A stretch of DNA of 64,000 nucleotides from Dethiosulfatibacter aminovorans DSM 17477 (GCF_900142005.1 NZ_FQZL01000008.1:141021-205020); one strand, 5' to 3'; shown: positions 53,970 to 63,827, counted from the first letter of the stretch. Notes: generated by a model from the sequence alone, not told the origin. Numbers and translations: made by a program.

Positions 53970-55973
53970 ATGAATTTAATAATAGCACCTATAATAGGTG
54001 TGGTTGCCTTGTTGTATGCATACTACAAGGCAGTAACAATCAACAAAGTTGACGTGGGTAACGAAAGAATGAGGGAGATATCCGGATACATTCATGAGGG
54101 AGCCATGGCTTTTTTGAGTAGGGAATACAGAACACTTTTAATATTCGCAGCAATATTATTTATTATTCTAGGCGTAGGTATTGGTTGGACTACAGCTATC
54201 TGTTTCCTTGTTGGAGCGGCTTTTTCAGCACTTGCTGGATTCTTCGGAATGCAGGTTGCAACAAAGGCCAATGTAAGAACTGCAAATGCAGCTAAAGATG
54301 GTGGAATGAACAAAGCACTTTCTGTTGCATTCTCTGGTGGTGCCGTTATGGGTATGGCCGTTGTAGGTCTTGGAATCATAGGTGTGGCTGGACTATACTT
54401 GATATTCAACGATATCACAATAGTTACAGGATTCTCGCTTGGTGCTTCTTCAATAGCGCTCTTCGGACGTGTTGGCGGTGGTATATATACTAAGGCTGCT
54501 GACGTTGGTGCTGACCTTGTTGGTAAGGTTGAAGCTGGAATCCCAGAGGATGATCCAAGGAACCCTGCAGTTATAGCTGACAACGTTGGAGACAACGTTG
54601 GTGACGTTGCAGGAATGGGAGCAGACCTCTTCGAATCATATGTTGGTTCTATAATTTCTGCCATTACTCTTGGACTTATAGCTTTTGGCGACGAGGGAGC
54701 CTTGTTCCCGCTTATGCTTGCAGCAGTAGGTATAGTTTCATCAATAGCAGGAACATTCTTCGTTAAGGGAAATGAAGGAACAAACCCACAGAAGTCGCTT
54801 GACATGGGAACAAACGTAAGTGCAATAATAGTTATAGTTGCCGCTTACTTCCTGAGCGTATCAATCCTTGGTACTGCAAGACCTTTTGCAGCTATCATCA
54901 CAGGACTTCTTGTAGGTATAATAATAGCAAAGATCACAGAATACTATACATCTACAGAGTACGCTCCTGTTAAGCAAATCGCAGACCAGTCAAACACTGG
55001 ACCGGCAACAACTATCATCAGCGGTCTTGCAGTAGGTATGGGTTCTACTGCTATGCCTATTATAGTTCTTGCAATAGGTATACTTGTAGCCTTCTACGTA
55101 TCAGGCGGATCAGCCGATGCAGCACAGGGACTTTACGGTATAGCACTTGCAGCAGTTGGTATGCTTTCTACAGCAGGTATGACCATAGCAGTTGACGCTT
55201 ACGGCCCTATTGCCGACAACGCAGGTGGTATCGCAGAGATGTGCGAGCTTCCTCCTGAGGTAAGAGAAATAACTGACCAGCTTGATGCCGTTGGTAACAC
55301 AACTGCAGCAATAGGTAAGGGATTTGCAATCGGTTCTGCAGCACTTACTGCACTTGCACTGTTTGCATCATATACTCAGGTTGTTGGCCTTTCAGTAATC
55401 AACCTTACTCAGCCTACAGTTATTGCAGGTCTGTTCGTAGGTGGAATGCTTCCATTCCTCTTCTCTTCAATCACTATGCAGGCAGTTGGTAAAGCTGCAT
55501 TCTCAATGATTGAGGAAGTTAGAAGACAGTTCAGGGAAATACCTGGAATCATGGAAGGAAAGGGAACACCTGAATACAAGAAATGTGTGGATATCAGTAC
55601 TACTGCAGCACTTAGAGAAATGGTTATTCCAGGACTTCTTGCAGTAATAGTACCTGTTCTTATAGGACTTCTTCTTGGTAAGGAAGCTTTGGGTGGACTT
55701 CTTGCAGGTGCCCTTGTAACCGGAGTTCTTATGGCAATCATGATGGCTAACGCTGGTGGTGCATGGGACAATGCCAAGAAATTCATCGAAGGTGGAGAGC
55801 ACGGTGGAAAAGGAAGCGAGGCTCACAAGGCTGCCGTTGTTGGAGATACTGTTGGTGATCCGTTCAAGGATACTTCAGGTCCTTCAATCAACATCCTTAT
55901 CAAGCTTATGACTATAGTTGCTCTTGTATTTGGACCGCTTATCGCTGAGTTTGGCGGAATGCTTATCAAATAA
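53970..55973 (+). CDS. hppA: K+-dependent membrane-bound pyrophosphatase (Na+ or H+ pump)
   Basis: 667-aa, about 16-helix pump that couples PPi hydrolysis to ion export. It has [18 protein letters not shown], the [20 protein letters not shown] pyrophosphate site and [19 protein letters not shown] near the end. Ala446 and Gly449 in [10 protein letters not shown] are the markers of the K+-dependent subfamily (Lys in K+-independent enzymes), whose members include Na+ pumps. It recovers energy from biosynthetic PPi in an anaerobe. AGGAGG precedes the ATG. Confidence 0.96.
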   Translation: MNLIIAPIIGVVALLYAYYKAVTINKVDVGNERMREISGYIHEGAMAFLSREYRTLLIFAAILFIILGVGIGWTTAICFLVGAAFSALAGFFGMQVATKANVRTANAAKDGGMNKALSVAFSGGAVMGMAVVGLGIIGVAGLYLIFNDITIVTGFSLGASSIALFGRVGGGIYTKAADVGADLVGKVEAGIPEDDPRNPAVIADNVGDNVGDVAGMGADLFESYVGSIISAITLGLIAFGDEGALFPLMLAAVGIVSSIAGTFFVKGNEGTNPQKSLDMGTNVSAIIVIVAAYFLSVSILGTARPFAAIITGLLVGIIIAKITEYYTSTEYAPVKQIADQSNTGPATTIISGLAVGMGSTAMPIIVLAIGILVAFYVSGGSADAAQGLYGIALAAVGMLSTAGMTIAVDAYGPIADNAGGIAEMCELPPEVREITDQLDAVGNTTAAIGKGFAIGSAALTALALFASYTQVVGLSVINLTQPTVIAGLFVGGMLPFLFSSITMQAVGKAAFSMIEEVRRQFREIPGIMEGKGTPEYKKCVDISTTAALREMVIPGLLAVIVPVLIGLLLGKEALGGLLAGALVTGVLMAIMMANAGGAWDNAKKFIEGGEHGGKGSEAHKAAVVGDTVGDPFKDTSGPSINILIKLMTIVALVFGPLIAEFGGMLIK

Positions 55974-56023
55974 TCCAAGAGAGCAAATTTGAACAACTAA
56001 ACTCAAATAATTGTAATCAATTC

Positions 56024-56050
56024 AAGCCCCTGCAAAGGGGCTTTTTTCTT
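56024..56050 (+). terminator. Terminator after hppA
   Basis: AAGCCCC, loop TGCAAA, GGGGCTT (56037-56043), then TTTTCTT. Confidence 0.92.
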
Positions 56051-56077
56051 CCAATTTTAACGGTAATCTGATATAAT
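56049..56077 (+). promoter_or_regulatory. Probable promoter for the hydrolase-Mur ligase-ddl-rnr genes
   Basis: TATAAT at 56072-56077 with TTCCAA 17 bases upstream, directly behind the hppA terminator. Weak -35. Confidence 0.45.
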
Positions 56078-56110
56078 CTATATTGTTTGATTAAATTGCA
56101 TGGAGACATT

Positions 56111-56875
56111 ATGAAAGTTGAAATTCAAGGACTGGACATCAATTACATACAGGAGGGACAGGGTCAGGATGTGTTGCTTCTCCACGGATGGGGAGGAAGC
56201 ATAGAAACCATGATTCCAATTGTCAACATCTTAAAGAATTCCTTCAGGGTGACTGCGGTGGACCTTCCCGGTTTTGGGAAAAGCACCACGCCTGGAGAGG
56301 TCATAGACTCATACGGGTATGCGGAAATAATCAAGGGATTTATAGACAAAACGGGACTGGAGAATATAATACTTTTCGGCCATTCACATGGTGGAAGAAT
56401 ATCAATCATTCTTTCAAGCAGGTATGAAGACCTTTTCGACAAGGTCATCCTGATAGACAGCGCAGGAATAATACCAAAAAGAACTGCTACTTATTACATT
56501 AAAGTTTACACCTTCAAGCTTATGAAGAAGGTCTACCTGGCATTCACGTCTAAAGACAAAAGACAGGAGGTACTTGAAAGGTTTTACAGGAAGCACGGCT
56601 CCGACGACTTCAAGGAAGCCGACGGCATAATGAGAAAAATAATGGTGAAGGTTGTAAATGACAACCTTAGACACCATCTGAAGGACATCAAGTCTTCCGT
56701 ACTTCTCATATGGGGTGAAAAGGACGATGCTACGCCTCTTTACATGGCAAGGATAATGGAGAAGGAGATACCTGATGCAGGACTTGTAGTACTGGAGGGA
56801 GCAGGTCATTATTCATATGTTGACGACTTCAACACCTTTAAGGTAGTAATTAACAGTTTTTTACAAAACAACTAA
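56111..56875 (+). CDS. Alpha/beta hydrolase
   Basis: 254 aa. Serine hydrolase fold with HGWGGS oxyanion region, nucleophile Ser in GHSHGGRI (residue about 98), acid in WGEKDDATP and His in GAGHYSYVDD. No signal peptide, so cytoplasmic. Substrate unknown; it precedes a Mur-ligase/Ddl pair by 16 bases, suggesting ester or amide chemistry connected to envelope precursors. ATG 56111 with TGGAGA is preferred over an upstream alternative start at 56087. Confidence 0.88.
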   Translation: MKVEIQGLDINYIQEGQGQDVLLLHGWGGSIETMIPIVNILKNSFRVTAVDLPGFGKSTTPGEVIDSYGYAEIIKGFIDKTGLENIILFGHSHGGRISIILSSRYEDLFDKVILIDSAGIIPKRTATYYIKVYTFKLMKKVYLAFTSKDKRQEVLERFYRKHGSDDFKEADGIMRKIMVKVVNDNLRHHLKDIKSSVLLIWGEKDDATPLYMARIMEKEIPDAGLVVLEGAGHYSYVDDFNTFKVVINSFLQNN

Positions 56876-56891
56876 AAGACAGGAGGAAATA

Positions 56892-58505
56892 ATGGTATTT
56901 CCAATAGTAATAATATCAATATTCTGGATAATCAAAATATATTTCAGAATCAGGTTCTCCCTGCACATGATGCAGATAGAGATGTATGACAACGAGAAAT
57001 TCATAAACTGGTCAAAGAAGAACAGGAAGAGATTCCTCACACAGAAATCAAGAATTATGATTGGCATTTCAGCACTGCTGACCCTTGTCTATATCCTCTG
57101 GCCATACAATATATACATATTGGTGGCATTATGGTCCCTTGCTTCAGTAACAACCATGGAATTCAGCAATTACGAGGCCAAGAAACCTCTCGTATACACG
57201 GGTAGGGCAAAGAGACTTATGGCTGCAACCATATTCATAGCAATAGTCGATTTGGCAGCTATAGTATTTTTGAGCTGGCTCATTGCAGGTGACAAGTATT
57301 ATGTTGCAGTAGGTGCTACCATTCTAGCCCTTGCGCTTTATTTTGGAACCTATTATGTAGTGGGTGGCGCATGGATAATTAAACCTGTTGAAAGAATTAT
57401 CAACATGAAGTTCTACAGGATGGCAAGAAACAAGATAAAGAACATGGAAAAGCTAACAACCATAGGAATTACGGGAAGCTATGGAAAGACAAGCACCAAG
57501 TTCATAACGGCAAAGATATTGGAACAGAGATACAAGACATACAAGACCCCGGGAAGCTTCAATACACCTATGGGAATAAGCAAGGCTGTAAACAACGAGC
57601 TTGATGAAAACTACAGTGTATTCGTAGCGGAGCTTGGAGCCGACAGGATAGGGGACATCAAGGAAACTGCAAAGCTTGTGAGCCCCAAGATAGGAATTCT
57701 CACATCCATAGGGCCAAGTCATCTTGAAACATTCAAGTCCATAGAGAACATAGTGAAGACAAAATACGAACTCATAGAAGAGCTGCCATATGATGGCTGG
57801 GCAATATTCAACTACGACAATGAATATGTGAAGAAGCTTGCGGACAAGACATATACCAGGAAGCTCCTTTACGGACTTAACAATACTGACGACCTGGACA
57901 TCTATGCTGACAATATCAAGTCCGGCAGGGAAGGATCGACATTCACCCTCCATATCAAGGAAAAGGGAACCGTCGACTGCAAGACCAGCCTCCTGGGCAA
58001 GCACAATATACGAAACATACTGGCAGGAGTCTCCGCTGCCTATGCCATGGACATGACACTGGTGCAGATAGCAAGCGGAATAGAAAAGATAGAACCCATA
58101 GAACACAGGCTCCAGCTCATAGATCCAGGAACCGGCGTTCTTGTAATCGACGATGCTTTCAATTCAAATCCTGCTGGAGCAGCTGCAGCACTTGAGGTGC
58201 TAAGCGAGTTTGAAGGAAACAGGAAAATAATCGTAACTCCGGGAATGGTTGAGCTTGGAAGGATTGAATATGAGGAAAACAAAAAATTCGGCGTCAAGAT
58301 AGGAGAGACCTGCGATCTTGTAATTCTTGTTGGAGAAAACAGGACAAGGGCAATTAAGGAAGGAATCGAGGAAACCGACTTTGAAAAGGACAACCTGATC
58401 ATTGTGAAGTCCCTGAAGGAATCGGAAGAAGCCATGAAGAGTCTTCTGAGAGCCGGAGACGTAGTGTTGTTTGAAAACGACCTTCCGGACACATACAACG
58501 AATAA
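56892..58505 (+). CDS. Membrane-anchored Mur ligase (MurF-like)
   Basis: 537 aa. The first 165 residues carry about five hydrophobic helices (VFPIVIISIFWIIKIYF; ISALLTLVYILW; LMAATIFIAIVDLAAIVFLSWLIA; ATILALALYFGTYYVVGG). The ATP-dependent ligase follows: P-loop GSYGKTSTK from Gly195, TPGSFNTPMGISK, central GPSHLETFKS, and C-terminal DDAFNSNPAGAAAALEVL. This matches MurF, which adds D-Ala-D-Ala to the UDP-MurNAc-tripeptide, but the membrane part is absent from classic MurF. Ddl follows 30 bases later and would supply the dipeptide. Confidence 0.88.
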   Translation: MVFPIVIISIFWIIKIYFRIRFSLHMMQIEMYDNEKFINWSKKNRKRFLTQKSRIMIGISALLTLVYILWPYNIYILVALWSLASVTTMEFSNYEAKKPLVYTGRAKRLMAATIFIAIVDLAAIVFLSWLIAGDKYYVAVGATILALALYFGTYYVVGGAWIIKPVERIINMKFYRMARNKIKNMEKLTTIGITGSYGKTSTKFITAKILEQRYKTYKTPGSFNTPMGISKAVNNELDENYSVFVAELGADRIGDIKETAKLVSPKIGILTSIGPSHLETFKSIENIVKTKYELIEELPYDGWAIFNYDNEYVKKLADKTYTRKLLYGLNNTDDLDIYADNIKSGREGSTFTLHIKEKGTVDCKTSLLGKHNIRNILAGVSAAYAMDMTLVQIASGIEKIEPIEHRLQLIDPGTGVLVIDDAFNSNPAGAAAALEVLSEFEGNRKIIVTPGMVELGRIEYEENKKFGVKIGETCDLVILVGENRTRAIKEGIEETDFEKDNLIIVKSLKESEEAMKSLLRAGDVVLFENDLPDTYNE

Positions 58506-58535
58506 ACGACAATAAGTAGATGAAAGGATACCAAA

Positions 58536-59702
58536 ATGAAGAAAGTTGGAATTATAATAGGTGGAAGAACAGTTGAACACGAAGTTTCAATAATCACCGG
58601 ACTTCAGATATACGACAATATTGACAGAACCAAATACCAGCCTTACGTAATATATATAGACAAGAAGGGGAAATGGAACATAGGAGATTCCCTTGGAGAC
58701 ATCAACACCTACAAGAACAAGTCCTTTGATGGAATCACGGAAGTTATCCCATGGCAGAACTTCGACAAGAAGAATACCCTTACACTTCACCCCAACCCTG
58801 ACTTGAAGCAGGGTCTCTTTGCAAAGAAAAGGGAAAAGCTGGAAGTGGAAGTGGTGATTCCTGCAGTGCACGGTACAAGTGTTGAGGATGGAGCTCTTCA
58901 GGGAATACTTGAGTCATGCGAAGTGCCATACTGCTTTACGGGAGTAAAGGCATCGGCTCTTGGAATGGACAAGGTGTCAATGAAGAAAATCTTCCATGCA
59001 GAAAACCTGCCTATGGTGGATCATATCTGGTTTTACAGGTCCCAGTACAGAAAGGACCAGGAACAATACCTTGAAAAGGCCGAGTCAATTGGATACCCTC
59101 TAATAGTAAAGCCTGCAAACCTGGGTTCAAGTGTGGGAATAAGCAAGGCTACAAACAGGGAAGAACTTATGGAATCCATAGAGGTTGCACTTTCCTACGA
59201 CAAGAAGATACTGGTTGAACAGTGCATAGAAAACCTGAGAGAAATAAACTGCGCCGTAATAGGATACGAGGATGATGTGGAAGCATCACTCTGCGAGGAG
59301 CCCATAGGCTGGGAAGAATTCCTCAAGTACGAGGACAAGTACATGAGCGGCAAAAAGGGAAAGGGCTCGGGAGAGGACAAGAGGATAATACCTGCAGATA
59401 TTCCCGATGAAGTGTCACAGAGGATAAGGGAGCTTGCCAAGAAGGCATTCATGGCAATAGACGCCTCGGGAACATCCAGGGTGGATTTTCTCTACGACAA
59501 CAAAAACATATATGTAAACGAGATAAATACAATACCAGGCTCCATATCATTCTATCTGTGGGAGCCTTCGGGATTGCCTTTCAAGGAGCTCATAACAAGA
59601 CTCATAGAAATTGCTGAAACGAGGCACAATGACGAAGCTGAAAACATAGTTTCATACGATATAGACCTTTTGAACAATATGGCCAAGGGAGCAAAAAATT
59701 AA
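58536..59702 (+). CDS. ddl: D-alanine--D-alanine ligase
   Basis: 388-aa ATP-grasp ligase. The N-terminal GGRTVEHEVSIITG, HGTSVEDGALQG, PLIVKPANLGSSVGISKA, and C-terminal SRVDFLYDNKNIYVNEINTIPGS (Mg2+ and carboxylate residues, cited in two overlapping blocks) identify it. The EHEVS motif is normal for D-Ala-D-Ala rather than D-Ala-D-Lac activity. Pairs with the Mur ligase upstream. AAAGGAT is a modest ribosome site. Confidence 0.93.
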   Translation: MKKVGIIIGGRTVEHEVSIITGLQIYDNIDRTKYQPYVIYIDKKGKWNIGDSLGDINTYKNKSFDGITEVIPWQNFDKKNTLTLHPNPDLKQGLFAKKREKLEVEVVIPAVHGTSVEDGALQGILESCEVPYCFTGVKASALGMDKVSMKKIFHAENLPMVDHIWFYRSQYRKDQEQYLEKAESIGYPLIVKPANLGSSVGISKATNREELMESIEVALSYDKKILVEQCIENLREINCAVIGYEDDVEASLCEEPIGWEEFLKYEDKYMSGKKGKGSGEDKRIIPADIPDEVSQRIRELAKKAFMAIDASGTSRVDFLYDNKNIYVNEINTIPGSISFYLWEPSGLPFKELITRLIEIAETRHNDEAENIVSYDIDLLNNMAKGAKN

Positions 59703-59720
59703 TCCGCAGGAGCTGCTGAT

Positions 59721-61844
59721 ATGAGTATTAAAGAGAGAATCGTATCATTTATGAACGAAGATGCCTACAAGCCCATGCTGATCGGTGAGATCCTCAAGGC
59801 GCTTGATACCTCAAAGGACATGAAGAAGGAAATACTCAAGATTCTCAATGAACTTGAGGAAGAAGGCAGGATAATAAGGACAAGAAACGAAAGATATGCA
59901 ATTCCTGAAAAGATGAATCTCATTACTGGCACCATTCAGGGATCCCAAAAGGGATTTGGATTCCTGATTCCCGACAATACAGAGATTAAAGACCTCTTCA
60001 TATCTCCTGTGGACCTCAACGGAGCAATGCACAAGGACAGGGTTATAGTCAGACCCATGAAGAGCAACGGCAACCTGAAAAGCCCTTCGGGCAAGGTAAT
60101 AAGGATACTTAAGAGGGCGAACTACGAAGTTATTGGAACACTTCAGGAAACCAAGAACTTCGGTTTTGTGCTGCCTGACGACAAGAGGATTTCCCAGGAC
60201 ATATTCGTATCCAAGTCGGACTTCAACGGAGCAAGAAACGGCCAGACGGTAATTGTGAAGATTGTGGAATGGCCGGAAAAGAGAAAGAACCCTGAGGGAG
60301 TTGTAAAGAGCATACTGGGCTCTTCAGACGACATAGAGACATACATAATGTCGGCCCTCATAAGGAATGAAATAAAGACCAAGTTTCCCAACAAGGTCTT
60401 GAGGGAAGCTGCTGAAATTACCCGGGAAATATCAAAAGATGAAATCAAAAGAAGAAAAGACTTCAGGGATTATACAATAGTTACTATAGACGGAGCAGAT
60501 GCCAAGGACCTTGACGATGCCATCCATATAATAAAAAGAGACGACGGCTTATACGAGCTTGGAGTGCACATTGCCGATGTAACCCACTATGTCAGAGAGG
60601 GAGCTCCCCTTGACAAGGAAGCATTGGAAAGGGGTACCTCAGTATACATGCCAGGAGAAGTAATACCCATGCTTCCAAAGGAACTTTCAAATGGCGTCTG
60701 CAGTCTAAACCAGGGAGAGGACAAGCTTGCCCTGTCTGTTGTCATGACCATTGACGGAAAGGGAAAGGTAAAGGACTTTGAAATATTCGAAAGTATAATC
60801 AATTCAAAGGCGAGGCTCATATACGACGACGTATCGGACATTCTTGAAAATGATGACGAAGCCATGTCTGAGAAATACAGGGATCTTATTGATGATTTCA
60901 GAAATATGGAGGATCTTGCCAAAATCCTCAGAAGGAAGAGGGACGACAGAGGCTGCATAGACTTCGATTTTCAGGAAGCAAAGATTGTGCTGGACGAGGA
61001 TGGCCGTGCGATTGACGTGGCAAAATACGATAGAAGGACGGCAAACAGGATAATAGAGGAATTCATGATAGCCTGTAACGAGACCATTGCAGAAAGCATG
61101 TTCTGGTCCAAGGTGCCCTTCATATACAGGATACATGAAAGCCCCGATAATGACAAGATTGCTGAATTCAACAAATTCATAGCAAACTTCGGATACTTCC
61201 TGAAAGGAGCTGCGAACGTCCATCCAAAGGAGCTTCAGTCAATAACAAACAAGGTCAAGGGAAAGAAGGAAGAGACGGTAATAAATACCATAATGCTGAG
61301 ATCCCTGAAAAAGGCTGTCTATAGCAGCCATCAGGACAAGCACTTCGGACTGGCATCGGAATACTATTGCCACTTCACATCTCCCATAAGGAGATACCCG
61401 GACCTTCAGATTCATAGGATCATAAAGGGATTCATTAACGGAAGGCTAAAGGATACAGACAAGTTGGAGTCGCTGCTGGCTAAGGTTGCAGACCAATGCT
61501 CCATTAACGAAAGAAAAGCCGCTCAGTTGGAACGGGAAGTTGACGACATAAAGGCAGCGGAATACATGTCGGAGCGCATTGGAGAGGAGTATGAAGGGAT
61601 AATCTCAAGTGTAACAAGCTTTGGTGTGTTTGTAGAGCTTGACAATACCGTTGAGGGCCTCGTGCATATATCAAACATGACCGATGACTACTACTTCTAT
61701 GATGAAAGAAACTACTCCATGATAGGAGAAATGACCAAGAAAACCTACAAGATAGGAGATGTGGTCAATGTAAGACTTGTTAATGTAAACATTCAGAAGG
61801 CGGAGATAGACTTTGTCTTTTGTAGAAATAAAGGAGAAAGATGA
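59721..61844 (+). CDS. rnr: Ribonuclease R
   Basis: 707-aa 3'-5' exoribonuclease of the RNB family. An N-terminal winged helix (to about 65), two cold-shock domains (GSQKGFGFLIPD; QETKNFGFVLPDD), the RNB domain with catalytic Asp residues in TIDGADAKDLDDAIHI, HESPDNDKIAEF, HFTSPIRRYPDLQIHRI, and a C-terminal S1 domain (GIISSVTSFGVFVELDN). It degrades structured RNA and works with tmRNA-SmpB, encoded just downstream. GGAG lies before the ATG. Confidence 0.96.
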   Translation: MSIKERIVSFMNEDAYKPMLIGEILKALDTSKDMKKEILKILNELEEEGRIIRTRNERYAIPEKMNLITGTIQGSQKGFGFLIPDNTEIKDLFISPVDLNGAMHKDRVIVRPMKSNGNLKSPSGKVIRILKRANYEVIGTLQETKNFGFVLPDDKRISQDIFVSKSDFNGARNGQTVIVKIVEWPEKRKNPEGVVKSILGSSDDIETYIMSALIRNEIKTKFPNKVLREAAEITREISKDEIKRRKDFRDYTIVTIDGADAKDLDDAIHIIKRDDGLYELGVHIADVTHYVREGAPLDKEALERGTSVYMPGEVIPMLPKELSNGVCSLNQGEDKLALSVVMTIDGKGKVKDFEIFESIINSKARLIYDDVSDILENDDEAMSEKYRDLIDDFRNMEDLAKILRRKRDDRGCIDFDFQEAKIVLDEDGRAIDVAKYDRRTANRIIEEFMIACNETIAESMFWSKVPFIYRIHESPDNDKIAEFNKFIANFGYFLKGAANVHPKELQSITNKVKGKKEETVINTIMLRSLKKAVYSSHQDKHFGLASEYYCHFTSPIRRYPDLQIHRIIKGFINGRLKDTDKLESLLAKVADQCSINERKAAQLEREVDDIKAAEYMSERIGEEYEGIISSVTSFGVFVELDNTVEGLVHISNMTDDYYFYDERNYSMIGEMTKKTYKIGDVVNVRLVNVNIQKAEIDFVFCRNKGER

Positions 61845-62665
61845 TAAAACTAGGAGAAATACAATTATTAAAATTGAATAAGGCAGACAAAAAGGAGCTT
61901 ATATTCATAGATGAGGACGGTACCCAGGTATTCGTCAAGAAGGAAAAGGGAATGGATATCGTGGAAAAGGGCCAGGAAGCCAAAGTTTTCGTATTCAAGA
62001 AAGGCAGCAGGAATGAAGGAACCCTTAGGCTTCCTGCTTTGGCAGTAGGTGAAATAGGCTATCTGAAGGTTACCGACATAACAAACATTGGTGCATTCCT
62101 GGATTGGGGACTGGACAAGGACCTGTTCCTTCCATTCAAGGAACAGAAGGGACAGATAAAGACAGGCAGGGAATACATGGTAGGAGTCTATATAGACAAG
62201 TCTGAAAGGCTCTGCGCAACCATGGACATATATGAGATGCTTGGTACGGATTCTTCTTACAAGGAAGGGGACAAGGTTACAGGAACCATCTACAGCATGA
62301 AGAAAGGATTGGGGGCAATGGTTGCAATAGACAACAAATACCACGGTCTCATCCAGGAGAAGGACTTCATAGGCAAGAGAATAGGAGACAAGATAGAGGC
62401 AAGGGTAGTCAAGGTAAGACCTGACGGCAAGCTGAATCTCAACCTGTTTGAAAAGGCTCATCAAAAGATGGACAATGACGCCGAAAAGATATACAAGATG
62501 CTTGTAAAGGCAGGAGGATTCCTTCCGTACAATGACAAGTCAAATCCAAATGCAATTAGAGAAAACTTCAACATGAGTAAGGGCTCCTTTAAAGTCGCAA
62601 TAGGCAGACTTTACAAAAGAAAATTAATCGAGATCACACAAAGAGGAATTAAAGCAAGGGATTAG
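61841..62665 (+). CDS. S1 RNA-binding protein, CvfB-like
   Basis: 274 aa with successive S1-like beta-barrels (LGEIQLLKLNKADKK; GEIGYLKVTDITNIGAFLDWGLDKDLFLPF seen in blocks) and a C-terminal winged helix (NPNAIRENFNMSKGSFKVAIGRLYKR). This is the CvfB/YitL architecture, a conserved virulence factor B type regulator in Firmicutes. Its start overlaps the rnr stop by four bases (ATGA), so the two are coupled and probably share RNA targets. Confidence 0.88.
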   Translation: MIKLGEIQLLKLNKADKKELIFIDEDGTQVFVKKEKGMDIVEKGQEAKVFVFKKGSRNEGTLRLPALAVGEIGYLKVTDITNIGAFLDWGLDKDLFLPFKEQKGQIKTGREYMVGVYIDKSERLCATMDIYEMLGTDSSYKEGDKVTGTIYSMKKGLGAMVAIDNKYHGLIQEKDFIGKRIGDKIEARVVKVRPDGKLNLNLFEKAHQKMDNDAEKIYKMLVKAGGFLPYNDKSNPNAIRENFNMSKGSFKVAIGRLYKRKLIEITQRGIKARD

Positions 62666-62681
62666 AAAAACTGTCGACCAT

Positions 62682-62710
62682 TTGACAGTTTCCCTTTGGT
62701 TTGCTATAAT
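62682..62710 (+). promoter_or_regulatory. Consensus promoter of smpB-ssrA
   Basis: TTGACA, 17-base spacer, TATAAT (62705-62710). The -35 overlaps an inverted repeat AACTGTC / GACAGTT (62669-62690) that may double as a terminator stem for the upstream operon. Confidence 0.9.
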
Positions 62711-62721
62711 AGTCAAGCAAA

Positions 62722-62826
62722 GAAGCTATGCTTCGTCAGTCGTCTAAACGACTGTTGCACGCGTTGAAAGTTTTCTTTGTAAGTAAAACTACAAAGCATC
62801 AAGTAGTTTTACAAATCTTGACTTTC
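62722..62826 (+). other. Structured leader of smpB (multi-hairpin)
   Basis: GAAGC-TAT-GCTTC, CAGTCGT-CTAA-ACGACTG, then outer GAAAGT/ACTTTC (62766-62771, 62821-62826) around GTAAAACTAC, loop AAAGCATCAA, GTAGTTTTAC (62783-62812). All within the predicted 5' leader. The last hairpin shares the ATCAAGT loop edge with the one after eno. Confidence 0.5.
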
Positions 62827-62858
62827 ATAAGCTGTGAACATAAGGACAGGTGAAAGAC

Positions 62859-63311
62859 ATGAAAGACAATGAAAGAGTAGTTGCCAGAAACAAAAAGGCC
62901 CGACATGACTACTTCATAGAAGAAACATACGAAGCAGGCCTGGTTCTCAAGGGAACCGAGGTAAAGTCGATTAGACAGGGCAAGGTCAACTTGAAAGACA
63001 GCTACGGACAGATAGAAAATGGTGAAATCTATGTCCACGCAATGCACGTCAGTCCTTATGAACAAGGCAATATCTACAATACAGATCCAATGAGAAAAAG
63101 GAAGCTTCTCCTCAACAAAAGGGAAATAAGAAAGCTTACAGGACTTGTAACACAGAAGGGATATTCCCTCATACCTCTCAGCCTCTACCTGAAAAACGGG
63201 AAGGTGAAGATGGAGCTTGCCGTAGCCATAGGTAAGAAAAAATACGACAAGAGACAGGATATCGCCAAGAAAGACGCTCAACGCAGGATGCAGAGAGTCA
63301 AGGACTATTAA
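62859..63311 (+). CDS. smpB: SsrA-binding protein
   Basis: 150-aa beta-barrel protein that binds tmRNA for trans-translation. [19 protein letters not shown] at the N-terminus, [18 protein letters not shown], and the basic C-terminal tail [24 protein letters not shown] at 62850 is open in frame, but AGGTGA just before ATG 62859 favours the shorter form. The tmRNA gene begins on the next base after its stop. Confidence 0.97.
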   Translation: MKDNERVVARNKKARHDYFIEETYEAGLVLKGTEVKSIRQGKVNLKDSYGQIENGEIYVHAMHVSPYEQGNIYNTDPMRKRKLLLNKREIRKLTGLVTQKGYSLIPLSLYLKNGKVKMELAVAIGKKKYDKRQDIAKKDAQRRMQRVKDY

Positions 63312-63667
63312 GGGGGCGTAATTGGTTTCGACGGGGGTATAGAAGTATAATAAGCGAGCCGCTGTAGCCAACCAGCGTAAAAAATGGCAACTTAAATTAA
63401 ACGCTAAAAACAATAATAATTTAGCATTCGCAGCGTAAGCTGTTAGCTTGTTCCACTTGGCCGACCTGTAGGCCATACTGGGACATCAGATAAATCAGGG
63501 AACTGCTTTAGGGACGCTTCGACCTATTGCCGAACAATCGAAGATAGCCTGATGTGAATTTTGTCAAGACTTGTCACATCATGCGATACTCTAAGTTTTG
63601 ACTGCGCTCGGAGAAAGTTGTATGGAAATGCTTTCGGACGTGGGTTCGACTCCCACCGCCTTCACCA
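63312..63667 (+). ncRNA. ssrA: Transfer-messenger RNA
   Basis: 356 bases. The 5' end GGGGGCG pairs with CGCCTTC before the encoded ACCA, allowing two G-U pairs. GGTTTCGACGGGGG after the acceptor strand and GGTTCGACTCCCACC near the 3' end form the tRNA-like domain. The tag frame reads GCT at 63403 to TAA at 63436-63438 and would encode AKNNNNLAFAA. It rescues stalled ribosomes together with SmpB, and is probably co-transcribed with smpB. Confidence 0.96.
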
Positions 63668-63707
63668 ATAAACTCTCATAGAGAATGAAACCAGCATGCT
63701 TATTAAT

Positions 63708-63811
63708 TGATATGCTCCCTTAGTAATAGACAGTTTAAATAATAAAACTGTTATCACTATGATATGCTCCCTTAGTAATAGACAGTTTAAATAATAAAAC
63801 TGTTATCACTA
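63708..63811 (+). repeat. Two tandem 52-bp copies of the insertion-sequence left end
   Basis: 63708-63759 and 63760-63811 are identical. Each starts TGATATGCTCCCTTAG and contains CAGTTT-TAAATAAT-AAACTG-like pairing. The second copy runs into the AGGAGGG of the transposase gene, so the unit is probably the element's terminal region, present twice. Confidence 0.85.
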
Positions 63812-63827
63812 GGAGGGCATATTTTTT

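Noticed and set aside
63708..63811. CRISPR-like tandem repeat next to tmRNA
   Set aside because: Two directly abutting identical units without spacers, leading into a transposase gene.
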